From positions 186,001-250,000 of the forward strand of contig NZ_FONW01000005.1 of the NCBI RefSeq assembly GCF_900113005.1: a stretch of 64,000 nt of DNA. The letters are read 5' to 3'. Numbering within the stretch: position 1 is the first letter of the stretch; each line of letters opens with the position of its first letter. The notes under the pieces are model-generated. The model did not search any database. It was not told the origin of the DNA and saw only the letters and a program-made list of their open reading frames with translations. The position numbers were made by a program, and so were the translations under genes. Origin of the DNA: Sunxiuqinia elliptica (GTDB lineage: Bacteria > Bacteroidota > Bacteroidia > Bacteroidales > Prolixibacteraceae). This document shows positions 36,389-44,748 of the stretch, one piece after another.

Positions 36389-38518
36389 ATGAAAATAAAG
36401 AGTGTAAGTGTATTCCTTATCTTGATGTATAGCATGCTGGTAGGATGTTCCAGTAAAAATGAGGTGTACTATGTTGGAAGTACAGAGAATGATCTATATG
36501 ACTTGCTTGGTCAGGTAGATTTGGAGGTTAGGCTATTTCCTACGCTGGAGGATGCTGTGAAAAAGTCAACAGAGGGAATCGGAATTATTAAGGTATCGGA
36601 TAATTATCCACAAAAAGAACCAGGCGTTTCGGATGAATTGTACCAGGCGATTAAAGAAAAGAATCTTAAATTATACATCGAGTACCCCGAGGATTTTCCG
36701 GGAATAGAATTAGGGAAGAATGTTCTCCAAACCAATTACGAAAGGGGAGTGATAACTGCCGATGTTTTTGGGGCAACCCTGAAGCGAATGGATATCATTG
36801 GGTTAAATGATTGTCACTTTCTGGAAACGAAGGAAAAAGAACCCTTAATTGTTTTGGCAAAAGTTGCAGGATTTGACCATGCCGCTTATGGATTGGAGGA
36901 AACGGATGATTATCCCCTGCTTTTTCATAAAGAGAATGCTTTAATTGCAACAACAAAGTTGAGCAATTACCGAACAGGAAGGTATGGCCCAAATGATTCC
37001 TGGCAAGCAGTTTGGAAATATATTTTGACTTGGGTTAGTTCCGATAAAGAGTTAAAAGTTCCTGAGCTTAAATCAGCGGTATCTCCAATGTTCTCCAAGG
37101 AAGAACCACTTCCTGAAAGTGCATCTACTGAAGCTGTGAAAAAAGGAGTGGAATGGTTTTATAACGGACGCTTTTTTATTCATTCGGATTGGGCTGAATC
37201 GTGGTGGCAAAAATATCAGGGAGATGGCACAGAACCTTGGGGTCCCCCTTTAGATCAAGCGTTGCCCAATGGGGATGGTTCTTTGGGAATACTGGAAGGA
37301 CATGCATCAACGATCTATCACGACGGCGACCAGCTTTATCGGTACTGGCTTCGGGCTGATGTGCAGGGTGAAGTTGCTTACGCAATGGCTGCCGCAGGCA
37401 ATTTACTGAAAAAACCGGCTTATAACGATGTCGCAACGAAGCTACTAGATATGGTTTACTTTAATTCTATTTTTTCTGCCGGATTAAAAAGCGATAAAGA
37501 AAGTGATGTGTATGGATTGTTAGGATGGTCACATACACACCCATGGGTTTTCTATGGAGATGATAATGCGCGCTTTTTATTGGGAGCAATTGGTGCTTCA
37601 GCTTATTTGGGTAGTGATAAATGGGATGAAAAGATTGCTGAAACGATACTGGCTAATTTCCGAACAACAGGGAAGTTAGGATTCAGAAGTGGGCGCTTGG
37701 AGGAAAAGCCGATCTTAGAGGCTGGCATAGAAGAACTACAGAATAGAGAGCTGGTAAATCCACATCCTCATTTTGAATCGTGGCTTTGGGCCTGTTACTT
37801 GTGGTTGTATGATAAAACGAATTATGAGCCGCTTTTGGAGAAGACGAAAACAGCTATTCAGATAACCATGGAAGCTTATCCTGATCGGTGGAATTGGACC
37901 AACGGAATTCAACAGGAAAGAGCACGTATGATCTTGCCTTTGGCTTGGCTGGTTCGAGTTGAAGACACTCCAAAACACCGAGCATGGCTCGATCAAATCG
38001 TGGGTGAGGTTCTGGATAATCAGGTTGCCTGTGGTGCAATTCGAGAAGAACTAGGCGCAGTGCCGGGGCAGTTTGGACGAACCAATTCGAATAAAGCTTA
38101 TGGCACAACCGAAGCTCCATTGATCTTCGAAAATGGCGATCCGGTGGCAGACATGCTTTATACGGTGAATTTTGCTTTTTTCGGACTTAATGAGGCTGCT
38201 GAAGCCACGGGAGATCCTAAGTACAAGGAAGCCGTTGATAAAATGGCTGATTTTCTAATCCGAATTCAAGTTCAGAGTGAGAAGCATAAAGATGTGGATG
38301 GTGCTTGGTTTAGGGCTTTTGATTATAATCGGTGGGACTATTGGGCATCAAATGCCGATCATGGTTGGGGAGCTTGGTCAACTTTAACTGGCTGGATTCA
38401 GAGCTGGATTGTGGCGACTCAAGTGTCCGTTCAAAATGAAAGTAGCTTTTGGCAGGCTACCAGCCATTCGTCAATTAATGAGCACATGGATGAGGTTGTA
38501 AATAGAATGGTGAATTAG
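36389..38518 (+). CDS. Uncharacterised lipoprotein, putative (alpha/alpha)-barrel glycosidase
   Basis: This 709-aa lipoprotein (lipobox LVGC, Cys20) has two parts. Residues 25-230 look like an alpha/beta, ThuA or glutamine-amidotransferase-like domain (GIGIIKVSDNYPQ, PLLFHKENALIATTKLSNYRTGRYGPN). Residues 240-700 are Trp/Tyr-rich helical repeats with paired acidic loops (GILEGHASTIYHDGDQLYRYWLRADVQGEVAYAM, HTHPWVFYGDDNARFLLG, HPHFESWLWACYLW, DHGWGAWSTLTGW). This is the pattern of an (alpha/alpha)6 toroid as in GH88, GH105, GH127 or GH154-type enzymes. A GH154-like beta-glucuronidase is one candidate, but I cannot assign it. It is the only enzyme gene of module 3, so it may define that module's substrate. 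Confidence 0.6.
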   Translation: MKIKSVSVFLILMYSMLVGCSSKNEVYYVGSTENDLYDLLGQVDLEVRLFPTLEDAVKKSTEGIGIIKVSDNYPQKEPGVSDELYQAIKEKNLKLYIEYPEDFPGIELGKNVLQTNYERGVITADVFGATLKRMDIIGLNDCHFLETKEKEPLIVLAKVAGFDHAAYGLEETDDYPLLFHKENALIATTKLSNYRTGRYGPNDSWQAVWKYILTWVSSDKELKVPELKSAVSPMFSKEEPLPESASTEAVKKGVEWFYNGRFFIHSDWAESWWQKYQGDGTEPWGPPLDQALPNGDGSLGILEGHASTIYHDGDQLYRYWLRADVQGEVAYAMAAAGNLLKKPAYNDVATKLLDMVYFNSIFSAGLKSDKESDVYGLLGWSHTHPWVFYGDDNARFLLGAIGASAYLGSDKWDEKIAETILANFRTTGKLGFRSGRLEEKPILEAGIEELQNRELVNPHPHFESWLWACYLWLYDKTNYEPLLEKTKTAIQITMEAYPDRWNWTNGIQQERARMILPLAWLVRVEDTPKHRAWLDQIVGEVLDNQVACGAIREELGAVPGQFGRTNSNKAYGTTEAPLIFENGDPVADMLYTVNFAFFGLNEAAEATGDPKYKEAVDKMADFLIRIQVQSEKHKDVDGAWFRAFDYNRWDYWASNADHGWGAWSTLTGWIQSWIVATQVSVQNESSFWQATSHSSINEHMDEVVNRMVN

Positions 38519-38554
38519 TATAGAGCAAATAGGTTTTGGGCTAATTAAATATGG

Positions 38555-38596
38555 AAAGCTCCAGTGTAATTCACCTGCACTGGAGCTTTTTATTTT
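38555..38596 (+). terminator. Rho-independent terminator ending module 3
   Basis: AAAGCTCCAGTG (38555-38566) pairs with CACTGGAGCTTT (38578-38589) perfectly, followed by TTATTTT. The rest of the 269-base gap before the DUF2490 gene shows no clear promoter. Confidence 0.85.
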
Positions 38597-38787
38597 GAGC
38601 GAATTCGATAGTTGATTCAGTAGTGTGTTTTTTCAATTTCTCTACAAGTCCGTTGCCAATAAAGCCACCCGCAAAATTTTCTGGTCTAATCTGTAATTGT
38701 TTTGTGATATCTTTTATAAAATTGCAATCTGTTTGCCAATTCTTGTTTGTGTGTCTTGGTGCCCGTTGTCTTAACTGATGAAGAATA

Positions 38788-39471
38788 ATGCTGAATAATA
38801 TTTTACCCCTTAAGTTGAACTACTGCAAGTCGTTTATTATTTTCTTTTTATGTTTGGTATCGTTTAGCCAAGCTGAAGCTCGTCCTGAGCAAGACAAAAC
38901 TGAGTTCGAAGAATTTTGGCAGGAATTTTATGTGTATCATAATATTAGTAAGAAGTTTAGTGCCGAAGTTCTTTTCAATAACCTTTATGGTTCCGAGCAG
39001 GGTTTTTATGATTGGTTTGTCGAAGGGAAGCTTCGATATCGTTTAAACTCATGGGTGAACTTTGAAGCCATGTACCGGCATGAGAATTATAAGTTGGGTG
39101 ATCGGAGAGTGGTGGAGTACCGTCCAATGTTTAGAACCTCACTGAAGAAAAGTGTTGGAAAATGGAGTTTCCGGAACAGGCATAAGGTGGAGTATCGACT
39201 ATTTGAAGTGGGAGAATCACATGTTCGGTATCGAACTGACTTGAAAATCAAACCTCAGCTAAATTGGACCTCACTGAAGCTAAATCCGTATGTGACAGAA
39301 GAAATATTTGTTGCCCATCAACAGTATACCCGCAATCGTGTGTATGCTGGAATTGAGGGAAAAAAGGGAAAAATTGAACCCGGAGCATACCTGTTGTTGC
39401 AATCGAATAATAACACCGATCTTTGGGCACATCGTCTGATTGTTGGCCTTGTTTTGGGGCTCGAATTATAG
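38788..39471 (+). CDS. DUF2490 family outer-membrane protein
   Basis: This 227-aa protein has a signal peptide (about 1-31) and alternating amphipathic strands ending in aromatic and basic residues (WQEFYVYHNISKKFSAEV, YDWFVEGKLRYRL, NRHKVEYRLF, WAHRLIVGLVLGLEL). This fits a small beta-barrel of the DUF2490 family. Its function is unknown; a porin-like or assembly role is only a guess. It lies between two complete modules, after a terminator and 77 bases before the next sigma gene, so it may not belong to either. Confidence 0.75.
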   Translation: MLNNILPLKLNYCKSFIIFFLCLVSFSQAEARPEQDKTEFEEFWQEFYVYHNISKKFSAEVLFNNLYGSEQGFYDWFVEGKLRYRLNSWVNFEAMYRHENYKLGDRRVVEYRPMFRTSLKKSVGKWSFRNRHKVEYRLFEVGESHVRYRTDLKIKPQLNWTSLKLNPYVTEEIFVAHQQYTRNRVYAGIEGKKGKIEPGAYLLLQSNNNTDLWAHRLIVGLVLGLEL

Positions 39472-39522
39472 TTGCCCCAAGAATGGATTGGGCTTAAATA
39501 GTTATTTATTCTGATCTTTTTT

Positions 39523-39530
39523 TAAGTTTG
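39523..39530 (+). promoter_or_regulatory. TAnnTTTG element before ECF sigma gene 4
   Basis: TAAGTTTG fits the Bacteroidota -7 consensus 18 bases before ATG 39549. No clear -33 TTG is present at the usual spacing. Because it overlaps the alternative TTG start at 39528, it supports ATG 39549 as the true start. Confidence 0.5.
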
Positions 39531-39548
39531 TTAGATCAAACTAGCCGG

Positions 39549-40130
39549 ATGGATACAGCGTTTAATCAAGATCGAATTTTGAAGGAGCTTGCAAAAAGTA
39601 ACAAGCAAGCTTTAGAGGAATTATTCAATTACTATTATCCGAGGCTCTATAACTTCTCAAAATCATTCCTGAAACTTGAAGATGGTATTGATGATGTTCT
39701 GCAAGAGGTTTTCCTAAAAATCTGGCATAATCGGGCAGAGATTAAACGTTCAGAATCATTCAATTCGTACATTTTTACGATAACCCGAAATTTGTTGCTG
39801 AACGAATTAAGAAGTCGTTTGAACAACCAAAAGTTGCGTGATCGTATTCTGGAGGCTTCTGTGGCTGAAGAATTCCTTTCGATGGGCAATGTGGAGTATG
39901 ATGAGTTAAAAGAAAAGGTTGAGGAAATTATCAATGAACTTCCTCAAAAGCAAAGAGAGATTTTTAGAATGAGTCGCATTGAAGGACTTTCCCATAAAGA
40001 AATTGCAGAAAAGAAAAGTATTTCGACAAAAACAGTTGAGTATCATATTGGGCAATCAATCAGTATGATAAAATCGAGGCTGGAGACCTTAGGCTTCTTG
40101 TCTGTGTTGTATTTTTATCTCTTTCTGTAA
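39549..40130 (+). CDS. ECF sigma factor, FecI-like (module 4)
   Basis: This 193-aa ECF sigma factor has region 2 (about 15-85: LEELFNYYYPRLYNFSKSFL, IDDVLQEVFLKIWHNRAEI) and region 4 (about 125-178: LPQKQREIFRMSRIEGLSHKEIAEKKSISTKTVEYHI). The C-terminal tail is hydrophobic (FLSVLYFYLFL). ATG 39549 was chosen because the in-frame TTG 39528 lies inside the putative -7 element. Its fecR partner follows after 63 bases. Confidence 0.92.
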   Translation: MDTAFNQDRILKELAKSNKQALEELFNYYYPRLYNFSKSFLKLEDGIDDVLQEVFLKIWHNRAEIKRSESFNSYIFTITRNLLLNELRSRLNNQKLRDRILEASVAEEFLSMGNVEYDELKEKVEEIINELPQKQREIFRMSRIEGLSHKEIAEKKSISTKTVEYHIGQSISMIKSRLETLGFLSVLYFYLFL

Positions 40131-40150
40131 ATTTTCTTGATTTTTATTTA

Positions 40151-40176
40151 GGGATGGATCCTTTTGCTGTGTATTA
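40151..40176 (+). promoter_or_regulatory. Putative ECF-type promoter of fecR, module 4
   Basis: GGGA (40151-40154), 16 bases, then GTATTA (40171-40176), 17 bases before the FecR ATG. It is the weakest G-tract of the four but at the same spacing. Confidence 0.45.
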
Positions 40177-40193
40177 CTAGTAGAAGACACAAA

Positions 40194-41174
40194 ATGAAGA
40201 ATCTATTCAAAAAATATTTCCAGTCGGTAATCACGCCAAATGAGTTTGATCAGCTTACTGATTTTATCAATCAGAAAAAGAATGAACCAGCAATTCATCG
40301 GTTCATGGATGATGAATGGCAACGACAGTCTCAAGAAACATTTTCTGAGAAACAAAATCCACTGTTGCTACAAAAAATCAAGCACACAATTCTAAATGAA
40401 GAGCTTAGCCGCTCGTTGCAGAGGGCCAAGTATTATTCCCTAGGACTGAAAATAGCAGCTGTTCTTATGGTGGGGCTAGTTATTGCCAATGTTTGGCTGT
40501 ATCGGGGACAAGAGCCGGGCGATGAAAAACAGCTGGTTCAAACAGTAAGCGTTCCGAATGGAGCAAAGACCGAATTTGAATTGCCAGATGGATCAACAGT
40601 CTGGTTGAATGCTGGAACAACAATCTCGTATGCTGCAAATTTTGAAAAGAATCGTACTGTTGAACTTCGGGGGGAAGCCTTTTTTGATGTGGTAAAGAGC
40701 AAAAATACATTCTCCGTAGAAACAAAGTCAGGAAGTGTAGCGGTATTGGGGACAGCCTTTAATGTACAGGCCTATGAGGAAGGTGAATTCACAACAACTT
40801 TGGAACGTGGGCGAGTTGAAATTCTGAATAAGAAGGGGACGAAATTGGGAATTTTAGAGCCCGGAGATCAAGTCCAACTGGTCGATGATCAATTCGTAAA
40901 AGATCAGGTAGATACACGGATCTATACTTCATGGAAAGATGGAAAACTGATTTTTGTGCGAGAAACCTTTCCTGTTGCCATGCGACGTTTGGAACGATGG
41001 TTTAATGTCGATATTCAGTATTCAAGTGATGATTTTGAAGGGCCTTGGTTTTCAGGAACCTTCGAGAACGAAACGATAAGCGAGGCAATGGATATTATTT
41101 GCAAAACAGCATCGGTTACCTATTCGTACAATTCGAAAAAACGAATAATAAAAATAAGTGCGTTGAAAAAATAA
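40194..41174 (+). CDS. FecR-family anti-sigma factor (module 4)
   Basis: This 326-aa anti-sigma factor has a cytoplasmic part (1-80), a transmembrane helix (about 83-103, LGLKIAAVLMVGLVIANVWLY) and a periplasmic FecR domain (about 113-210; VPNGAKTEFELPDGSTVWLNAGT, GEAFFDVV, VLGTAFNVQAYEE). The C-terminal part has FPVAMRRLERWFNVDIQY and ends in basic IIKISALKK. ATG 40194 was preferred to an in-frame TTG at 40164 because it matches the N-termini of the other FecR proteins and leaves room for the promoter-like element. Confidence 0.93.
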   Translation: MKNLFKKYFQSVITPNEFDQLTDFINQKKNEPAIHRFMDDEWQRQSQETFSEKQNPLLLQKIKHTILNEELSRSLQRAKYYSLGLKIAAVLMVGLVIANVWLYRGQEPGDEKQLVQTVSVPNGAKTEFELPDGSTVWLNAGTTISYAANFEKNRTVELRGEAFFDVVKSKNTFSVETKSGSVAVLGTAFNVQAYEEGEFTTTLERGRVEILNKKGTKLGILEPGDQVQLVDDQFVKDQVDTRIYTSWKDGKLIFVRETFPVAMRRLERWFNVDIQYSSDDFEGPWFSGTFENETISEAMDIICKTASVTYSYNSKKRIIKISALKK

Positions 41175-41206
41175 ACGAAGGAATATGAGAATAAGCTAAC
41201 TAAAAC

Positions 41207-41241
41207 AAAAGAAGCAGGAAATGCGACTTCCTACTTCTTTT
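41207..41241 (+). promoter_or_regulatory. Hairpin between fecR and susC, module 4
   Basis: AAAAGAAGCAGGAA (41207-41220) pairs with TTCCTACTTCTTTT (41228-41241) with one mismatch around a 7-base loop. It has the longest stem of the four fecR-susC hairpins. Confidence 0.6.
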
Positions 41242-41285
41242 CAATAATTGATTTATAAGGAGTACAAACCAATCATTACAAAATT

Positions 41286-44200
41286 ATGGAAAAAAAACGA
41301 GGTTGCGATGACCAATGGTCGTCTCTTAACCAAACTTTATTGAAAATGAAATTAACAACTTTCATTCTGCTGCTCTCAATCATGGGAGCATTTGCTTCAA
41401 AAAGTTTCTCCCAAACCAACCGGTTAACGATGACGGTGCAAGATATGCGCATGGAGGATTTCTTGAAGCTTGTTGAAAATCAGTCTTCTTATCGCTTTTT
41501 TTATAGTGGCGAGATTGATGTGGATCAAAAAGTGTCCGTGAGTTTTAGTGATTCTCCAATTAATCAGGTGTTGGATGAGGTATTGCTTAATGCAGGGATC
41601 ACTTATGAAATTAAAGGACGTCAGGTTATTCTGTCATCGTCCAATCCAGCTGTTCAAACAGGGAAAATAGAAGTGAATGGAACCATTAAGGATTCTTCCG
41701 GACAGCCACTTCCTGGGGTAACGGTACTTGTTAAAGGAACTACTCAGGGAACCATTTCTGATTTTGATGGAAACTATACTCTAAAAGATGTTCCGGCAGA
41801 TGGTATTTTGGTTTTTTCTTTTGTCGGAATGCGGACAGAAGAAATGGCCGTCTTGGGCAAAAGCGTGCTTAATATCACTATGGTAGAGGATGCCATTGGC
41901 ATTGAGGAAGTGGTTGCTGTAGGCTATGGGACTCAGAAAAAAGTAAATCTGACAGGAGCAGTTTCTGCCGTAAAAATGGAAGAGGTTTTGGGAGAGCGTC
42001 CGGTTACTGGATTGGGAACCATCTTACAAGGTGCTGTCCCGGGATTCACGTCCTCATCCTCTGCGATTCCAGGAGGCGGAAACAGCTTTAATATCAGAGG
42101 TTTGGAGTCAATTAATGGCGGTGCTCCCTTGGTGCTGGTCGATAATGTGGTATATAATGACTTATACCTAATTAATCCGGATGATATTGAGAGTATTTCA
42201 GTCTTGAAGGATGCTTCTTCTGCTGCAATTTACGGGGCTCGCGCATCTTTTGGAGTCATTTTGATCACGACAAAAAAAGGGAAACGAGATGAGAATCTTT
42301 CAATTAGTTATAACAATAATTTTGCGGTATCAACGGTGAATAGTCTTCCAAAGTTGGCTGCCCCTTCAGATATGATTCAAACATTAAAAGATGGAGAGTA
42401 TTCATCTATCTGGTCTGGCCAAAATATTGATACTTACACGGAGTTGCTTCAAGACTATCGAAATAATCCGGCAGCCTATCCATTGGGCTGGACCGAAGCT
42501 AATGGAACCAAGTATTTCCTGAAACAAACCGATGTGATGGGCGATATGTTTGAACCATCGTGGAAGCAAACACATAACATTTCGGTGCATGGGGGAAGTG
42601 CAAAAATCAATTATCGAATTTCGCTGGGCTATACCGATGAAGATGGGATTTTGGTTACGGATAAAGATGGGTTTAAAAGAACCAGTGTTTCTTCTTATGT
42701 GAGTGGAGACATTACATCATGGTTAACAACATCTCTGGATATTAAATACAACACTGGTGATAAGCAATATCCTCATTTGGATGGAAGTAGCGAGTTAAGG
42801 CTGTGGCCAACCAATCGTCCCTCTTATCATCCGGATAGTTCACTGCCTTATGGAACCGATGGAGATGAGTACCTGGTGATGACTCCGGCTAACATCATCA
42901 AACAAGTTGATGTGTCAGAAAGGGTGAGTGATAATACTCGGATTTTTTCACGTACTGAGATTAAACCCTTAAAAGGCTTAAAAGCTATTTTTGAATATTC
43001 TTATCAAATGGGTTTGACGGATAATCAGAACTATGCCAACTATTTTCAGGTTCACCAAGGATTAGCTGAGAGTATAAAACCATCAACTAAAACCAATCCG
43101 TTTTCTACATCAAGGGCCACAACAAAATATACAACAATCAATGCTTTTGCTAATTACGAAAGAACATTTGGTGTATCGCATAACCTGTCAGGAGTTATTG
43201 GGTACAATCAGGAATACAATGATTACAGGTATTTAAAGTCGACGGCTTATAATATGATTAATAATGAGCTTCCGTCTTTGAGTGGGACAAATGGATTAAC
43301 TCCGCCTGACACCGAAGATGATTATAGTGAGTACGCACTTAGAGGCAGTTTTTTCAGGCTTAATTACAACTATGACCAAAAATACTTCATCGAGTTTAAT
43401 GGTCGTTACGACCTGTCTTCCAAGTTCCCTACTGATTATCGTGCTGGTTTCTTCCCATCGGTGTCAGCTGCTTGGAATCTCGCAAAAGAATCATTCATGG
43501 AGTCAACAAACAGAACGATTTCCTTATTAAAATTAAGAGCTTCATACGGAACATTGGGTAACCAGAATATTGAGAACTATGGTTTCATGCCTACCTTCCC
43601 GATTGTTGATGGCAATTGGATATACAACGGCCTTGTCCCTCAAACGATGGGTGGATTGCCAATGGTGCGTGCGAACTATACCTGGGAAGAGGTCAATACG
43701 GTTAACGGAGGTATTGATTTTGGCTTCTTAAATAGTAAACTCAGTGGTTCGTTTGATATTTATCGACGTAACACGATTGGTATGTTGGGGCCGGCGGAAG
43801 AGTTTCCTGCTGTGGCCGGAGCAACTGCTCCCAAACAAAATGCTGCTGACCTGAAAGCCAATGGTTGGGAGTTTTCTCTTAATTGGAAAGACAATATTGG
43901 AGAAGTTAAATACACTCTGGGATTCAACCTGTATGACTCTCGTTCTTATATTACGCGGTATAAAAATGATACAGGCTTGTTTTACGACCGAAATGAGGCA
44001 CAAAAAGCGAAACGCTACCGAACTGGCATGGAGATCGGAGAAATATGGGGCTATGTGACTGATGGTTTTTATACCGCAAGTGATTTTGATGCTAATGGAG
44101 CTTTAAATAGCGACGTGGTTAGTATTAATGGCGTAACATCGCACGAGGGAGACATTAAGTATAAAAACTTAATGGATGATGAAGCTAGCGAAAATAGAAT

Positions 44201-44744
44201 TGATACGGGGGACAATACAGTGGATAATCCCGGCGACCGAAAAATTATTGGGAATAGCCGTCCTCGTTACCAGTATGGTGTAAATGGTTCAGCTGATTGG
44301 AAAAACTTTGGATTATCTTTTATTCTGCAAGGAGTTGGAAAACGGGATGCCTGGATTGGTGGAAATATCATTTTTCCTATGGCTAGCCAGTATGGAACTG
44401 TTTACGCTGACCAGGTTGGTAAAATATGGACACCTGAAAATAAGGACAATGCGTATTATGGTCGTATCTATGAAAATGGAGGAAGCTCTCAGGGGGCAAA
44501 TCAAAGAGTTTCTGATAAGTTCCTGAGTAATGCCGCTTACTTGCGTGTCAAGAATATCACACTTAGTTACAGTTTACCAAAAAGTATTCTGAATAGAATT
44601 CGTTTGAATAATGTTAAGGTATTTTTTAGTGGTGAAAACCTATTTACATTTGATCATCTTCCGCAAGGTATTGACCCGGAAAACCTGACATGGACCTATC
44701 CGCAATACAGAACTTTCTCGTTTGGTGTAAATTTAAACTTATAA
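41286..44744 (+). CDS. SusC-family TonB-dependent transporter with STN domain (module 4)
   Basis: This 1152-aa outer-membrane transporter has an N-terminal extension and signal sequence (1-43), STN domain (about 46-115; MTVQDMRMEDFLKLVENQSSYRFFY) and carboxypeptidase-regulatory-like domain (about 127-205; SGQPLPGVTVLVKGTTQG). The TonB-box segment is EEVVAVGYG and the plug has NIRGLESINGGAPLVLVD and VLKDASSAAIYGARASFGV. The barrel ends in FSFGVNLNL; the final Leu in place of Phe is slightly unusual. SusD starts only 4 bases after the stop, so the two are tightly coupled. Confidence 0.96.
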   Translation: MEKKRGCDDQWSSLNQTLLKMKLTTFILLLSIMGAFASKSFSQTNRLTMTVQDMRMEDFLKLVENQSSYRFFYSGEIDVDQKVSVSFSDSPINQVLDEVLLNAGITYEIKGRQVILSSSNPAVQTGKIEVNGTIKDSSGQPLPGVTVLVKGTTQGTISDFDGNYTLKDVPADGILVFSFVGMRTEEMAVLGKSVLNITMVEDAIGIEEVVAVGYGTQKKVNLTGAVSAVKMEEVLGERPVTGLGTILQGAVPGFTSSSSAIPGGGNSFNIRGLESINGGAPLVLVDNVVYNDLYLINPDDIESISVLKDASSAAIYGARASFGVILITTKKGKRDENLSISYNNNFAVSTVNSLPKLAAPSDMIQTLKDGEYSSIWSGQNIDTYTELLQDYRNNPAAYPLGWTEANGTKYFLKQTDVMGDMFEPSWKQTHNISVHGGSAKINYRISLGYTDEDGILVTDKDGFKRTSVSSYVSGDITSWLTTSLDIKYNTGDKQYPHLDGSSELRLWPTNRPSYHPDSSLPYGTDGDEYLVMTPANIIKQVDVSERVSDNTRIFSRTEIKPLKGLKAIFEYSYQMGLTDNQNYANYFQVHQGLAESIKPSTKTNPFSTSRATTKYTTINAFANYERTFGVSHNLSGVIGYNQEYNDYRYLKSTAYNMINNELPSLSGTNGLTPPDTEDDYSEYALRGSFFRLNYNYDQKYFIEFNGRYDLSSKFPTDYRAGFFPSVSAAWNLAKESFMESTNRTISLLKLRASYGTLGNQNIENYGFMPTFPIVDGNWIYNGLVPQTMGGLPMVRANYTWEEVNTVNGGIDFGFLNSKLSGSFDIYRRNTIGMLGPAEEFPAVAGATAPKQNAADLKANGWEFSLNWKDNIGEVKYTLGFNLYDSRSYITRYKNDTGLFYDRNEAQKAKRYRTGMEIGEIWGYVTDGFYTASDFDANGALNSDVVSINGVTSHEGDIKYKNLMDDEASENRIDTGDNTVDNPGDRKIIGNSRPRYQYGVNGSADWKNFGLSFILQGVGKRDAWIGGNIIFPMASQYGTVYADQVGKIWTPENKDNAYYGRIYENGGSSQGANQRVSDKFLSNAAYLRVKNITLSYSLPKSILNRIRLNNVKVFFSGENLFTFDHLPQGIDPENLTWTYPQYRTFSFGVNLNL

Positions 44745-44748
44745 GACC

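Noticed and set aside
21500-41800. Near-identical DNA stretches shared by the susC genes, considered as a mobile or inverted-repeat element
   Set aside because: They correspond to the conserved PGVTV-KGTTQGT-DFDGNY region of the carboxypeptidase-like domain and are explained by homology.
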